Below, piece after piece: positions 9,072 to 18,247 of a stretch of 64,000 nt of DNA; position 1 is the first letter of the stretch; each line of letters starts with the position of its first letter. The position numbers and the translations under genes are program-made. Origin of the DNA: Membranihabitans maritimus. GTDB taxonomy: Bacteria > Bacteroidota > Bacteroidia > Chitinophagales > Saprospiraceae. Below the pieces are notes generated by a model, which saw only the letters and a list, made by a program, of their open reading frames with translations, was not told the DNA's origin and searched no databases. The stretch covers positions 50,835 through 114,834 of the forward strand of contig NZ_JAJSLW010000017.1 of NCBI RefSeq assembly GCF_021729145.1, given 5' to 3'.

Positions 9072-10385
9072 TCAATTCCGAATGGAAGATAGGTACGCTC
9101 TTACAGAGGTAAAAGTGACAACTTTATTTTTAAAATAGCGAATGGTTTGTTCAATCTCTTCATTGTCTGCATTTAGGTGATTGAGTATATTGATTAAATG
9201 CATTTTCATGTGCCCTTTCTGGATCCCGGTAGTAATGAGGGACCGGATGGCTGCAAAGTTTTGTGCCAGGCCAGCTGAAGCAATTATTTCCATGAGTTTG
9301 TGGGCTGAGGGATACCCTAATAATTCCAGGGATATTTTAGCCAGTGGATGAACACCTGTCAGACCGCCAACGGTTCCAATTGCCAAAGGTAGGTCCAATT
9401 GGAATTTAAATTCTTCATTTTCTATGTAACATTTGCTTAGGCTTCGATACTGACCGTCTCTGGAAGCATAGGCATGACCGGCTGCTTCTATTGCTCTAAA
9501 GTCATTGCCAGTAGCGAGTACGACTGCATCCACCCCATTAAAAATACCTTTATTGTGCGTAGTTGCCCTATAGGGATCAATTACGGCAATATCTACAGCA
9601 TCTTTGAATTTTTTAGCAAATTCTTCTCCACTCATGGACCCTTGTTTCAGTTGAGAAACCGGACATGTCACCTCTGAATGGACAAGGCATTCAGGGGTGT
9701 AATTAGATAAAATTGACATAATTATCGAAGGAGGTAGCGATGTAGAACCAAATTTTTTGTAGAATATTTCAATCATCTCATTGGCGAAATGTTCAAGAAC
9801 AGAATTGATGAAATTGGCTCCCATTGAGTTACAGGTCTCAAAATGTATTAAGAATTGGTAGTAATCAGGTTTCTCTGGAAAAACTTTAATTTCGAGTTTT
9901 TTAATACCTCCCCCTCGAACCTTCATGTTTTGAGTCAAGTGGACCGTCCTTTCCATTAATTCTCGGTTAAAGAATTTTTTTGCGTTGAGGAGGTCCTCCG
10001 CATTACCCCGCCAGTGAAAATGAATTTGTCCTAGTTTTGTAGTTTGCAGTACAGTGGCTTTAAATCCCCCCTTTTCTCTCCAATATTTTGCTGCACCGGA
10101 AGCTGCGGCAACTACAGAGCTTTCTTCAATTACCATGGGGATGGCATAAGGTTTACCATTAATGATAAAATTGGGAGCTATACTGAATGGAAGAATAAAA
10201 TTACTTACTGTATTTTCAGATATTCGATCGAACACCTTTTGGTCGTCTTTATTTTCAATCCAATATTTTTGAAGAATTTTTTTACTTTCTTCAGGTTCGT
10301 CAAAAAAGTTATCCGTTAACCAGTTTAGCTTTTCTAGTTTAGTAAATTTTGAAAACCCGTCAACTATGGACTTATTTTTTTTCAC
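9072..10385 (-). CDS. mvaA: Hydroxymethylglutaryl-CoA reductase, class II type
   Basis: Reduces HMG-CoA to mevalonate (or the reverse). The 437-residue length and sequence features fit the bacterial class II enzymes: VIEESSVVAAASGAAKYW with the catalytic glutamate, ATTHNKGIFNGVDAVVLATG with the catalytic lysine, GNDFRAIEAAGHAYASRDG with the aspartate, GTVGGLTGVHPLA, and a C-terminal KGHMKMH segment with the catalytic histidine. It starts with GTG at 10385, immediately after the stop of fni (TAG then GTG with no spacing), so the two are translationally coupled. Adjacent to an IPP isomerase this argues for the biosynthetic direction, i.e. isoprenoid synthesis through mevalonate, even though the class was first described as degradative. 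The cofactor preference cannot be read from the sequence by eye. Confidence 0.95.
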   Translation of the reverse strand: MKKNKSIVDGFSKFTKLEKLNWLTDNFFDEPEESKKILQKYWIENKDDQKVFDRISENTVSNFILPFSIAPNFIINGKPYAIPMVIEESSVVAAASGAAKYWREKGGFKATVLQTTKLGQIHFHWRGNAEDLLNAKKFFNRELMERTVHLTQNMKVRGGGIKKLEIKVFPEKPDYYQFLIHFETCNSMGANFINSVLEHFANEMIEIFYKKFGSTSLPPSIIMSILSNYTPECLVHSEVTCPVSQLKQGSMSGEEFAKKFKDAVDIAVIDPYRATTHNKGIFNGVDAVVLATGNDFRAIEAAGHAYASRDGQYRSLSKCYIENEEFKFQLDLPLAIGTVGGLTGVHPLAKISLELLGYPSAHKLMEIIASAGLAQNFAAIRSLITTGIQKGHMKMHLINILNHLNADNEEIEQTIRYFKNKVVTFTSVRAYLSSIRN

Positions 10386-11393
10386 CTATTGTTTTGGTTT
10401 TAATGTTAAATAGTTTTGGGAAAGCATCCATCCCTGGTGTTGCAAATGTAAAAAATGATCCAAATCATCATATGATAACAATGCCTTTTTTAATAAAGTA
10501 GATGCCTGGCCAATAAGAGAAGGAAGTTGGCACTTTTGGTGTAAATAGAATCCGTCCAAAAAATGTTTTATGCCACCTGAAATAATTACTTTTTTGCACT
10601 TGATCGTTGATTTTGATGCAAGGGTTATATCATTTATATAGTCTACCATTTCTTCAGCAGAGTGTCCGATACCCGCAAGCTTACTAAATACTTCTGCTTT
10701 TATTTCGTCTGATCTCAAAAGCTCAACTAAAGTGAAATTAGTTCCTCCATTGGCAGCAAAATCTATGGCTTCTAAAGGCAATTCGAGCAGGGATTCAAGA
10801 CTTTGCCTTCCCATTCCCTGACCTACTTCTTTGACAATGATCGGGAAGTCCAATTTGTCAACTGCTTTTTTTATGGTATCAATTGGAGGTGCTTTTATTT
10901 GGTCTCCTTCAGGTTGCATCCATTCCTGAAGTGGATTGACATGAATGATCAGGCCATCTGCTCTCAATTTAGTTATAATTCCATTCCAATCATCCCAGGT
11001 ATTATTGGCAATGGTTTTTTCTAATTGCGCTATTCCGATATTGGCCAATAGAGGTAAGTCTTCACCCAATACAGTACGCATGTCAAAATCCGGAAAATAC
11101 TCAGGTTGTTCCAATAATATTCGACAACTGCCCAGGCCCATCCCCATTTTATATTTTTTACACGCCTTCGCCAGATTTTTATTTATAAATCCTGCTTTTT
11201 CTGTTCCACCGGTCATACTTGATACCCAAAAGGGGGAATGAACTGTTTTACCCGCAAGGTCAAAGTTGAAATTCATTGAATTGCCAGGGTGCGGCGTAAA
11301 AAGTGGATCGTACTGGAAACGTTGATCCAATTGGTCTTTTGACAGCTGAGAATCAAACGCCAGGGATATATGATCTTTTTTTCTGTCTTTCAA
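10386..11393 (-). CDS. fni: Type 2 isopentenyl-diphosphate delta-isomerase
   Basis: FMN-dependent enzyme that interconverts IPP and DMAPP, supplying the starter unit for isoprenoids. Family marks are DHISLAF near the N-terminus, FWVSSMTGGTEKAGFINKNL, GLGSCRILLEQPEY, IIHVNPLQEWMQPEGD (substrate loop), PIIVKEVGQGMGRQSL and DFAANGGTNFTLVEL. The 335-residue length is normal. The start is TTG at 11393, with an in-frame TAA 15 bp further upstream and no ATG between, so the TTG is well supported. It is the first gene of a two-gene operon with mvaA. The region upstream (11394-11910) is shared with the divergent rplM operon. Confidence 0.93.
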   Translation of the reverse strand: MKDRKKDHISLAFDSQLSKDQLDQRFQYDPLFTPHPGNSMNFNFDLAGKTVHSPFWVSSMTGGTEKAGFINKNLAKACKKYKMGMGLGSCRILLEQPEYFPDFDMRTVLGEDLPLLANIGIAQLEKTIANNTWDDWNGIITKLRADGLIIHVNPLQEWMQPEGDQIKAPPIDTIKKAVDKLDFPIIVKEVGQGMGRQSLESLLELPLEAIDFAANGGTNFTLVELLRSDEIKAEVFSKLAGIGHSAEEMVDYINDITLASKSTIKCKKVIISGGIKHFLDGFYLHQKCQLPSLIGQASTLLKKALLSYDDLDHFLHLQHQGWMLSQNYLTLKPKQ

Positions 11394-11837
11394 ATTTGTA
11401 TAATTAATTTAAGGGATTGATTTTTCATAGGCATTCTTGCTTGAAAAATGCATCGATAGGTTGCAAAATGCAAATTTGAATTAATATTTTATCTGATTTT
11501 TCCATAAATGTTCTGCATTTGTCCTCAAAAACTAATTCTTCTACAATCCAATTCACTTATAGTACACACGAAACCATAATTTTAAAGATTTAAACAGGCT
11601 TTAAATAAAAGATAAAGTTTGTGTTTATTCAAATATAATGAATTAAAATATTTGGAAGAATATATCTGTTAATGGCTACTTGATAGTGATTCTTGGAGAT
11701 CTGTTGTTCCGGTTTTTTATAACGACGGTGAGTAACTAATTGTAGAATTGTGGTTATTGGACTGTCATATTGTTGCGAAATTTTGACTGTTTTTCAGTAG
11801 ATTACAGAAGGTGCTGATAAAAATTTCCTGAAAATAC
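11394..11837. other. Non-coding divergent promoter region of fni and rplM
   Basis: About 440 bp of AT-rich DNA with no credible reading frame. It separates the fni-mvaA operon (minus) from the ribosomal protein operon (plus). Apart from the rplM promoter at its right edge I see no RNA gene or strong hairpin. Confidence 0.6.
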
Positions 11838-11869
11838 TTTGTGATTACCGAAATAAAAAAATACCTTTG
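11838..11869 (+). promoter_or_regulatory. Bacteroidota-type promoter of the rplM operon
   Basis: TTTG at 11838-11841 and TACCTTTG at 11862-11869, separated by 20 bp. This matches the Bacteroidota housekeeping consensus (TTTG, about 19-21 bp, TAnnTTTG). Transcription would begin near 11875, leaving a short leader of about 35 nt before the rplM ATG at 11911. Confidence 0.8.
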
Positions 11870-11910
11870 CAGCGCAAAATTAAGGCAGAATACCATTTAA
11901 AAGATAAGAA

Positions 11911-12354
11911 ATGAGTAAAATAAGTTACAAAACACAATATCCTACCAATGAAACCATCGACCGAGATTGGTATATAATTGACGTGGAAGGAGAGACTGTG
12001 GGAAGAGTTGCTAGTAAGATTGCAGCCGTACTGCGAGGGAAACATAAACCTTCATATTCCACACATATGGATGCCGGGGATTATGTAATCGTTGTGAATG
12101 CTGACAAAGTACGATTCACAGGTAATAAGTGGAATGATAAAGAGTACATAACGTATTCTGGTTATACTGATGGTCAAAAGAGAAGACCGGCACAGGAAAT
12201 GCTGAATAAATTCCCTGGTCGCATTATTGAGAATGCAGTAAAAGGAATGCTTCCAAAGACCAAATTGGGAAGAAAGATGTTTAAGAAATTATTTGTTTAC
12301 GTCGGTGCAGACCATCCGCATTCGGCTCAAAAACCTAAAGAGTTTAAATTTTAA
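11911..12354 (+). CDS. rplM: 50S ribosomal protein L13
   Basis: Early-assembly protein of the large ribosomal subunit. The 147-residue product has the family landmarks DRDWYIIDVEGETVGRVASK near the N-terminus, LRGKHKPSYSTHMDAGDYV, and KGMLPKTKLGRKMFKKLFVY near the C-terminus. It is the first gene of a ribosomal operon, with a promoter about 45 bp upstream, and it is followed after 5 bp by rpsI. The L13-S9 pairing is nearly universal in bacteria. Confidence 0.98.
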   Translation: MSKISYKTQYPTNETIDRDWYIIDVEGETVGRVASKIAAVLRGKHKPSYSTHMDAGDYVIVVNADKVRFTGNKWNDKEYITYSGYTDGQKRRPAQEMLNKFPGRIIENAVKGMLPKTKLGRKMFKKLFVYVGADHPHSAQKPKEFKF

Positions 12355-12359
12355 GTACT

Positions 12360-12746
12360 ATGGAAATCATAAATGCAGTCGGAAGACGAAAATCTTCAGT
12401 AGCCAGAATTTTCATGCGAAAGGGAAACGGCGACTTGAAAATTAATGGGAAGAAATTGGATATATATTTTCCTCAAAAGCATGTTCAAAATAAGGTCCTG
12501 GAACCATTAAAGACAGTAGAGATGTCCCAGGAAGTCGATTTCAAAATTATTGTGAACGGTGGCGGATTCAAAGGACAGGCTGAGGCCGTACGTCTTGGAA
12601 TTTCCAGAGCTTTAGTGAAATTGAATGAAGATTTCAAGAAACCGTTAAAAGACAAAAAGTTCCTTACCCGAGATGCGAGAGTCGTCGAGCGTAAGAAATA
12701 CGGTAAGCCTAAGGCAAGAAAGAGCTTCCAGTTTAGCAAGCGTTAA
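12360..12746 (+). CDS. rpsI: 30S ribosomal protein S9
   Basis: Small-subunit protein whose C-terminal tail reaches the P-site tRNA. The 128-residue protein starts with INAVGRRKSSVARIFMRKG and ends with the conserved basic tail RKSFQFSKR; the central GGGFKGQAEAVRLGISRAL and the RDARVVERKKYGKPKARK block are typical. It begins 5 bp after the rplM stop, and rpsB follows after 36 bp. Confidence 0.98.
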   Translation: MEIINAVGRRKSSVARIFMRKGNGDLKINGKKLDIYFPQKHVQNKVLEPLKTVEMSQEVDFKIIVNGGGFKGQAEAVRLGISRALVKLNEDFKKPLKDKKFLTRDARVVERKKYGKPKARKSFQFSKR

Positions 12747-12782
12747 TTTATTGATTTTTATTTTGAGAAAAATTCTAGCAAA

Positions 12783-13511
12783 ATGATAAGTGCACCTAAA
12801 TATAAAGAGTTATTAAATGCAGGCGTTCACTTTGGCCATTTGAAAAGAAAATGGAATCCAAAAATGAAGCCTTACATCTTCACTGAGCACAAAGGCATTC
12901 ACATTATTGATCTTAATAGGACTGCGGAAAGCCTGGAAGAAGCTGGCAGGGCTATGAAACAACTGGCAAAATCTGGTCGTAAAATCCTCTTTGTGGCTAC
13001 GAAAAAGCAAGCCCGGCATATCGTAGCTGATGCTGCGAAAACTGTAGATATGCCATATGTTACAGATCGATGGTTGGGAGGAATGATGACAAACTTCGCT
13101 ACTGTAAGAAGGTCAGTGAAAAAAATGAATAATATAGATCGAATGCTCAAGGACGGGTCCCTGACATCCGTTACAAAGAAGGAACGGTTGACATTATCCA
13201 GAGAGCGTGATAAAATTGAAAGGGTATTAGGAGGTATTGCCCGGTTAAATAGATTACCTCATGCGATATTTATTGTGGATATCGATCACGAACACATTGC
13301 ATTGGCCGAGTCCAAAAAATTGGGCTTAAAGACGTTTGGAATTGTTGACACAAATTCCAATCCTAAATCCGTAGATTTTGCTATTCCGGCGAATGATGAT
13401 GCTACTAAATCGATTCAAATAATTACCAATTACCTGACTTCTTGTATCAAAGAAGGGTTGGAGGAAAGGCGAAAAGGAAAGAACGAGGAAGCAGAAGCCT
13501 CGGAAGGTTAA
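12783..13511 (+). CDS. rpsB: 30S ribosomal protein S2
   Basis: Binds the platform of the small subunit, next to S1. The 242-residue protein has AGVHFGHLKRKWNPKMKPYI, HIIDLNRTAESLEEA, VTDRWLGGMMTNFATVRRS and PHAIFIVDIDHEHIALAESK, then an acidic Glu-rich tail (KNEEAEASEG). Its usual partner tsf follows 61 bp downstream, forming the rplM-rpsI-rpsB-tsf cluster common in Bacteroidota. Confidence 0.98.
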   Translation: MISAPKYKELLNAGVHFGHLKRKWNPKMKPYIFTEHKGIHIIDLNRTAESLEEAGRAMKQLAKSGRKILFVATKKQARHIVADAAKTVDMPYVTDRWLGGMMTNFATVRRSVKKMNNIDRMLKDGSLTSVTKKERLTLSRERDKIERVLGGIARLNRLPHAIFIVDIDHEHIALAESKKLGLKTFGIVDTNSNPKSVDFAIPANDDATKSIQIITNYLTSCIKEGLEERRKGKNEEAEASEG

Positions 13512-13572
13512 TTCGCATTTGAATACATTTGTTTTTTTAATAATATTTTATAATAAAGAAAAAGATTGCAGG

Positions 13573-14403
13573 ATGAGCAATATAACAGCCGCAGATGTTA
13601 AAAAACTAAGGGACCAAACCGGTGCCGGTATGATGGATTGTAAAAAAGCCCTGGTAGAAGCTGAAGGAGATTATGAGAAGGCTATTGAGATTTTGAGGAC
13701 CAAGGGCCAAAAATTATCTGTAAAACGGGCAGAAAGAGAAGCAAAGGAAGGAGTAGTTATTGCTGCAGTTTCTGATGATAAAAAAAATGGAGTCGTTATC
13801 AAGTTGAGCTGTGAAACAGACTTTGTAGCCAAAAATGAAGGTTTTGTAGATTTTGCTAAAAAGATAGCTTCCATTGCGCTTGAAAATTTACCAGAATCAA
13901 AAGAGGAGCTTGGCAACCTTACAATAGGAGATATTTCCATTAGCGAGAAAGTTGTCGAACAAGTCGGAGTTATCGGTGAGAAGATCGAACTTGCAGGTTA
14001 TGAAAAATTATCTTCCGATATGGTTGTTCCTTATATCCATATGGGGTATAGAGCGGGTGTGATAGTCGGTTTGAATTCCGATGATTCTAAAGTAGAAGAA
14101 GCCGGAAAAGATGTTGCAATGCAGGTAGCGGCAATGAAACCTGTTGCTTTGGACAAAGACAATGTGGAGCAATCTGTCATTGACAAAGAAATTGAAATTG
14201 GAAAAGAGCAAGCTCGTCAGGAAGGTAAACCAGAACAAATTCTTGAAAAAATTGCATTGGGTAAATTGAATAAATTTTTCCAGGAGAATACACTTCTAAA
14301 TCAAAACTTTGTAAAAGATAGCAAAGCCACAGTTAGAGAATATTTACAATCTGTGGATAAAAATCTAACGGTAACAGATTTTAAACATTTGATGCTTGGA
14401 TAA
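13573..14403 (+). CDS. tsf: Translation elongation factor Ts
   Basis: Guanine nucleotide exchange factor for EF-Tu. The N-terminal UBA-like domain (ITAADVKKLRDQTGAGMMDC, KKALVEAEGDYEKAIEILR) and the core signature LSCETDFVAKNEGFVDFAKK are intact. The longest frame reaches back to 13519, but those 18 residues are hydrophobic and unrelated to the family; the ATG at 13573 gives MSNITAADV, the normal start, and a 276-residue protein. An intrinsic terminator lies directly downstream. Confidence 0.97.
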   Translation: MSNITAADVKKLRDQTGAGMMDCKKALVEAEGDYEKAIEILRTKGQKLSVKRAEREAKEGVVIAAVSDDKKNGVVIKLSCETDFVAKNEGFVDFAKKIASIALENLPESKEELGNLTIGDISISEKVVEQVGVIGEKIELAGYEKLSSDMVVPYIHMGYRAGVIVGLNSDDSKVEEAGKDVAMQVAAMKPVALDKDNVEQSVIDKEIEIGKEQARQEGKPEQILEKIALGKLNKFFQENTLLNQNFVKDSKATVREYLQSVDKNLTVTDFKHLMLG

Positions 14404-14418
14404 AAGTTTTATAAATTG

Positions 14419-14448
14419 AGCGACTGAATTTTCAGTCGCTTTTTTTTT
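14419..14448 (+). terminator. Intrinsic terminator after tsf
   Basis: AGCGACTGAA at 14419-14428 pairs perfectly with TTCAGTCGCT at 14431-14440, and a run of T follows to 14448. It closes the ribosomal operon before pyrH. Confidence 0.92.
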
Positions 14449-14467
14449 ACATAATAATTAAGAAAGG

Positions 14468-15184
14468 ATGTCATTATCATATAATCGGGTACTTTTAAAA
14501 TTAAGTGGTGAGGCTTTGATGGGTAGTAAGGAATTTGGAATAGATCACGATATATTATTGCATTATGCCAGTGAAATCAAGACTATTCAAAGAATGGGAG
14601 CCGAAGTAGCAGTTGTGATTGGAGGGGGGAATATATATCGAGGTGTTTCTACAAATCAGACTGTAATAGAAAGAGTACAAGGTGACTATATGGGAATGAT
14701 GGCCACTGTGATTAATGGTATGGCACTACAGGCTTCTCTGGAAAGTATAGGAGTCTATACACGATTGATCTCTGCGATTGAAATGAAAGAAATTGCAGAA
14801 CCCTATATTAGGCGAAGGGCTATCCGCCATTTGGAGAAGGGACGTGTTGTTATTTTTTCAGCAGGGACGGGAAATCCTTACTTTACTACTGATTCAGCTG
14901 CCGCTTTAAGAGCGAATGAAATAAATGCTGAAGTAATATTAAAAGGAACAAAGGTAGATGGAATATATACGGCAGATCCCGCAATTGAAAGTGATGCCGA
15001 AAAGTATGATAGGCTGAGTTTTGATGAGGCTTTGAATAATGGCCTGAAAGTGATGGACCGGACAGCTTTTACCCTCTGCCAGGAAAATAACCTACCGATT
15101 ATAGTATTTAATATTTACGAGTCGGGCAATCTCCAGAAAATTATTCAGGGAGAGGAAATTGGCTCTATTGTTGATAATTTCTAG
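14468..15184 (+). CDS. pyrH: Uridylate kinase
   Basis: Phosphorylates UMP to UDP in pyrimidine biosynthesis; bacterial PyrH is hexameric and controlled by GTP and UTP. The 238-residue protein has [43 protein letters not shown] and [20 protein letters not shown], all diagnostic. It begins about 20 bp after the tsf terminator, so it may have its own promoter or depend on read-through. It converges with the large minus-strand gene at 15193, with only 8 bp between the stops and no terminator hairpin there. Confidence 0.97.
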   Translation: MSLSYNRVLLKLSGEALMGSKEFGIDHDILLHYASEIKTIQRMGAEVAVVIGGGNIYRGVSTNQTVIERVQGDYMGMMATVINGMALQASLESIGVYTRLISAIEMKEIAEPYIRRRAIRHLEKGRVVIFSAGTGNPYFTTDSAAALRANEINAEVILKGTKVDGIYTADPAIESDAEKYDRLSFDEALNNGLKVMDRTAFTLCQENNLPIIVFNIYESGNLQKIIQGEEIGSIVDNF

Positions 15185-15192
15185 ATCTTGTC

Positions 15193-17985
15193 TTATAAAT
15201 TTTGGAGGAGGATAATTCCAAAATCTAAATCTTTATTATTGACCATTTGTGTTCGCAAGCCCACTGTAAGGTCTAATAAATTGAAATACCGCGCTGTGAG
15301 GAAAAGATCCACGCCATATGCACTTTGGTTTTCATGTTCGGACACAAAGTATTCCCCGAAGAAATTAAGAGCTATTCTTTTCGTGTACAAAAAATGAGGG
15401 ATCGCCAATTCTGGATACGCGAGTGGAAGCATATAGTTCCCTGTCAAAAAGCTACCTTTTGTAAATGAGGAATGCGTGTATCGGATATTGGAAGAAGTGG
15501 CTAATTCTAAAGGAAGATAAGATCCTGCTAAATCACTATTCCATTGTCCCTGTGCTCGGAATTTCCATCCGTCGTTTTTAAAAAATCCAGGAATAAAAAA
15601 CTCTGACCGAATGTACGCTAGCTCACTAATCTGCGGAGACCATCCTCTTTTGTAAACACCGTGGAAAATAAAACCCCATTTTGGAAAGATGTCCCTGTAA
15701 GCCTGTCTTCGGGTCAATTGCCAGGTAATTGACCCCTGGCTCCGTTGGAATAACCTTGGCTGAATATTGAAATTGTCTGGAAGTGACTCATGGTTTGGGT
15801 CAAAGTGTTCTTTTGTAAGGTCAAAGCGCGATCCTATGTTCAAAAATTGATGGTTTTGCCTCGATGAAAAAACCAGGGGCAATCTTACGGAGCCTGTTAG
15901 TGAGGTTTCGGATTTCGGAATTCTGTAAATATTCCGGTCAGTTCGAATAATCAGAGTCCTGTTGAATCTATGGTCAGCACCCACAGAAAGTTCCGGATAC
16001 CATTTGGCATAAGTAAGCTCTGCTCCGGTTTTGAAAGATTGGTCCGCATCAAAGTATTGACCGTAAATCTCAGCCCTGGTAGTATTTAGATAGTCATTTG
16101 AGAGAATGGATAGTTTTGGGGTTTCCAGGTCAGGAGTGAGGTATATGGAATGGAAATTTAAAAGGTGTAAGAAAGGTCTATAAGGTTTTTGTAGTGAAGG
16201 TTGGGGGGGGAGTTTTGATAATTCAACATAATTCGGAATCCAATTGGAATTATGTTCGAAGGAATTTATGGCGTCTAAAGGTTCGGAGGTAGCATCTTCG
16301 TAAATATTTTGCGTTACTATTCTTTTTCCTTCAGCAGTAGATACACTATAATAGAGGATATGGTTTACGGGATCCAAAGTAGGTGCGTATGCCCCCGTTT
16401 TTATATCGGTTATTTGATGTATATCTCCGTTATCCAAATCATATTTATAGATGTTATCGATACCACTAATGGAAGAAGAAAAGAACAGTTCATGTCCCCT
16501 GATAAATGGATTGGCAATGGTCCCATTGTAATCAGATATCAGGGATTGGATATTTTGTAATTGAAAATCGTACTTTTGTAGAGAGATTTTACCGTTTTTT
16601 CTGGAAGTGAAATATATACATTGCTCATCTTCTCCCCAAAGAGGTGAGGATAAATACTCGCTGGTAACCGGAACGATGGTATCGATAACCATTCCCTGTT
16701 CATTTAGCAAGGTTATTGCATACCTTCCATCAGATGTACCTGATACGGCAACAAAATGTTGATTAGATTCATTAAAATCACAGGAAAGGAATTTTTTATC
16801 TTTGGTGACTTTTTGAATAGTTCCCTTGTTTGTATCGTAATACCAAATATCTCCGAATTCCCGATTGGTCCATCGGTGGTGGACACGTTTGTTGATAAAT
16901 AATATTCGACTATCCGAAACTTGAATAAATGGGTCTGTGGTGTTTCCTAATTCAAAGAGCTTTGTTTTTTTCTCCCTGTCGTCAATACTATATACAGTAG
17001 GAATTTCGTCATAGGTGTTTTCCAAAAGGATTTTTGCCCCATTTAAGGAATAGGATACAATCTCATCTTTAATATTTGCATCTTTTTCAAAGGCAAATTG
17101 GTTGTCTTTGAGGTTATACGAAGAATAAGGTAAAGTACTTCTATAGCTGCGGAAGGCTTGATGATAAAATTGAGCCAATGATAATTGACTGTTTCGTTTA
17201 ATACCTTTGGAAAAAGGAAAAATTAACCCCTTTAACCGTCCGGTTTCCTGAAGAGTATTTTTCCAAAATTCTTTTCCATAGTTTTGATGACCATACGTAG
17301 CCAGAATATATCCCATGACATATTCGTTTGGAACCAGATCTTTAAAAGATCCGTTCCTAAATTTTTCATAGGAATAGTTTATACTGTCCAGAAGTAAAGC
17401 TCTAAGATCAGAAGTAAAAGAAGGTAATCTTCCCCTTCCGTTTCTTGTCAAAGCCGTTTCGAAGAAAACAGCATCTCCTTCAGAAAACCAATCCGGGACT
17501 AAAAAATTGTAAATACCGGCTACAGAAGCATCTCCTAAAACCGAATGAATAAGTTTGGTGATACCTCTATTAAAATTACTGTATTGCATTGCGTGACGGT
17601 ATTCATGGTAGGATAAAAGTTTAATCCATTCGCCGTAGCCAATGGCATTAGGGTTTTGCGCACCGTGAATAAAGAACTCAGAACGATATGGGAAATAGCT
17701 TACAAAGCCATTGGAAGTCAAATTCTCATTTCGAAGGATCAAATGAAGAAATTCCGTATTATTCCCTAAGGAGTAAGGCACTTCCCGGTCAATAGCATGG
17801 ATTATTCTAGAAATAGTATCAGCAGAATGTTTTACATTTTTATCATAAATAATCCGGACATCATTTATGGTGTGGGTAGACCATTCTTTGTTGGGAGGTA
17901 CTCCACCAAAATTTTGGGCATTTTGATACGAGTTAAATGACATGGAAATAATGAGGAGCAAGATGACCCTGAAGATATATTTCAT
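15193..17985 (-). CDS. Secreted protein with HExxH metallopeptidase, propeller and C-terminal barrel-like domains
   Basis: A 930-residue envelope protein of unknown specific function. The chosen start (ATG 17985) gives a clear signal peptide, YIFRVILLLIISMSFNS followed by QNAQ; the longer frame adds 34 unrelated residues. The N-terminal third has an HExxH zinc motif, HEYRH at residues 127-131, followed about 35 residues later by WFSEGDAVFFE, which looks like the glutamate ligand of a gluzincin peptidase. The middle (about 330-620) resembles a TolB-type beta-propeller, with repeated units such as GTSDGRYAITLLNEQG and IFFTSRKNGKI-like strands. The last about 280 residues alternate aromatic/polar residues like a beta-barrel (TRAEIYGQYFDADQSFKTG). 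I infer a surface or outer-membrane peptidase-like protein. Single gene; it ends 8 bp from pyrH. Confidence 0.7.
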   Translation of the reverse strand: MKYIFRVILLLIISMSFNSYQNAQNFGGVPPNKEWSTHTINDVRIIYDKNVKHSADTISRIIHAIDREVPYSLGNNTEFLHLILRNENLTSNGFVSYFPYRSEFFIHGAQNPNAIGYGEWIKLLSYHEYRHAMQYSNFNRGITKLIHSVLGDASVAGIYNFLVPDWFSEGDAVFFETALTRNGRGRLPSFTSDLRALLLDSINYSYEKFRNGSFKDLVPNEYVMGYILATYGHQNYGKEFWKNTLQETGRLKGLIFPFSKGIKRNSQLSLAQFYHQAFRSYRSTLPYSSYNLKDNQFAFEKDANIKDEIVSYSLNGAKILLENTYDEIPTVYSIDDREKKTKLFELGNTTDPFIQVSDSRILFINKRVHHRWTNREFGDIWYYDTNKGTIQKVTKDKKFLSCDFNESNQHFVAVSGTSDGRYAITLLNEQGMVIDTIVPVTSEYLSSPLWGEDEQCIYFTSRKNGKISLQKYDFQLQNIQSLISDYNGTIANPFIRGHELFFSSSISGIDNIYKYDLDNGDIHQITDIKTGAYAPTLDPVNHILYYSVSTAEGKRIVTQNIYEDATSEPLDAINSFEHNSNWIPNYVELSKLPPQPSLQKPYRPFLHLLNFHSIYLTPDLETPKLSILSNDYLNTTRAEIYGQYFDADQSFKTGAELTYAKWYPELSVGADHRFNRTLIIRTDRNIYRIPKSETSLTGSVRLPLVFSSRQNHQFLNIGSRFDLTKEHFDPNHESLPDNFNIQPRLFQRSQGSITWQLTRRQAYRDIFPKWGFIFHGVYKRGWSPQISELAYIRSEFFIPGFFKNDGWKFRAQGQWNSDLAGSYLPLELATSSNIRYTHSSFTKGSFLTGNYMLPLAYPELAIPHFLYTKRIALNFFGEYFVSEHENQSAYGVDLFLTARYFNLLDLTVGLRTQMVNNKDLDFGIILLQNL

Positions 17986-18247
17986 ATACAGATTTGATAC
18001 TTCAATATAAATATAATAGTATTCTCCGATTAAGTCACTTTGAACCATAAAACCTATTCGGAATATAGTACACTGCCGGGGCATCAAGGATTACATTTTT
18101 CCAATAGGAATACGGCATGAGGTCCAGCTCTTGACATCATGAAGATTTGCTTCACAGTCTTGGAAAATCGACCCTACGGTATCGTAGTGCTTTGGTCAGC
18201 AATAAATAATTGTTAGCGTATCCAACTATTGTATAGTAATCCGGACA

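Noticed and set aside
11394..11837. Possible L13 autoregulatory leader RNA
   Set aside because: The promoter lies only about 45 bp before rplM, so the transcribed leader is too short, and no stable hairpin is visible.
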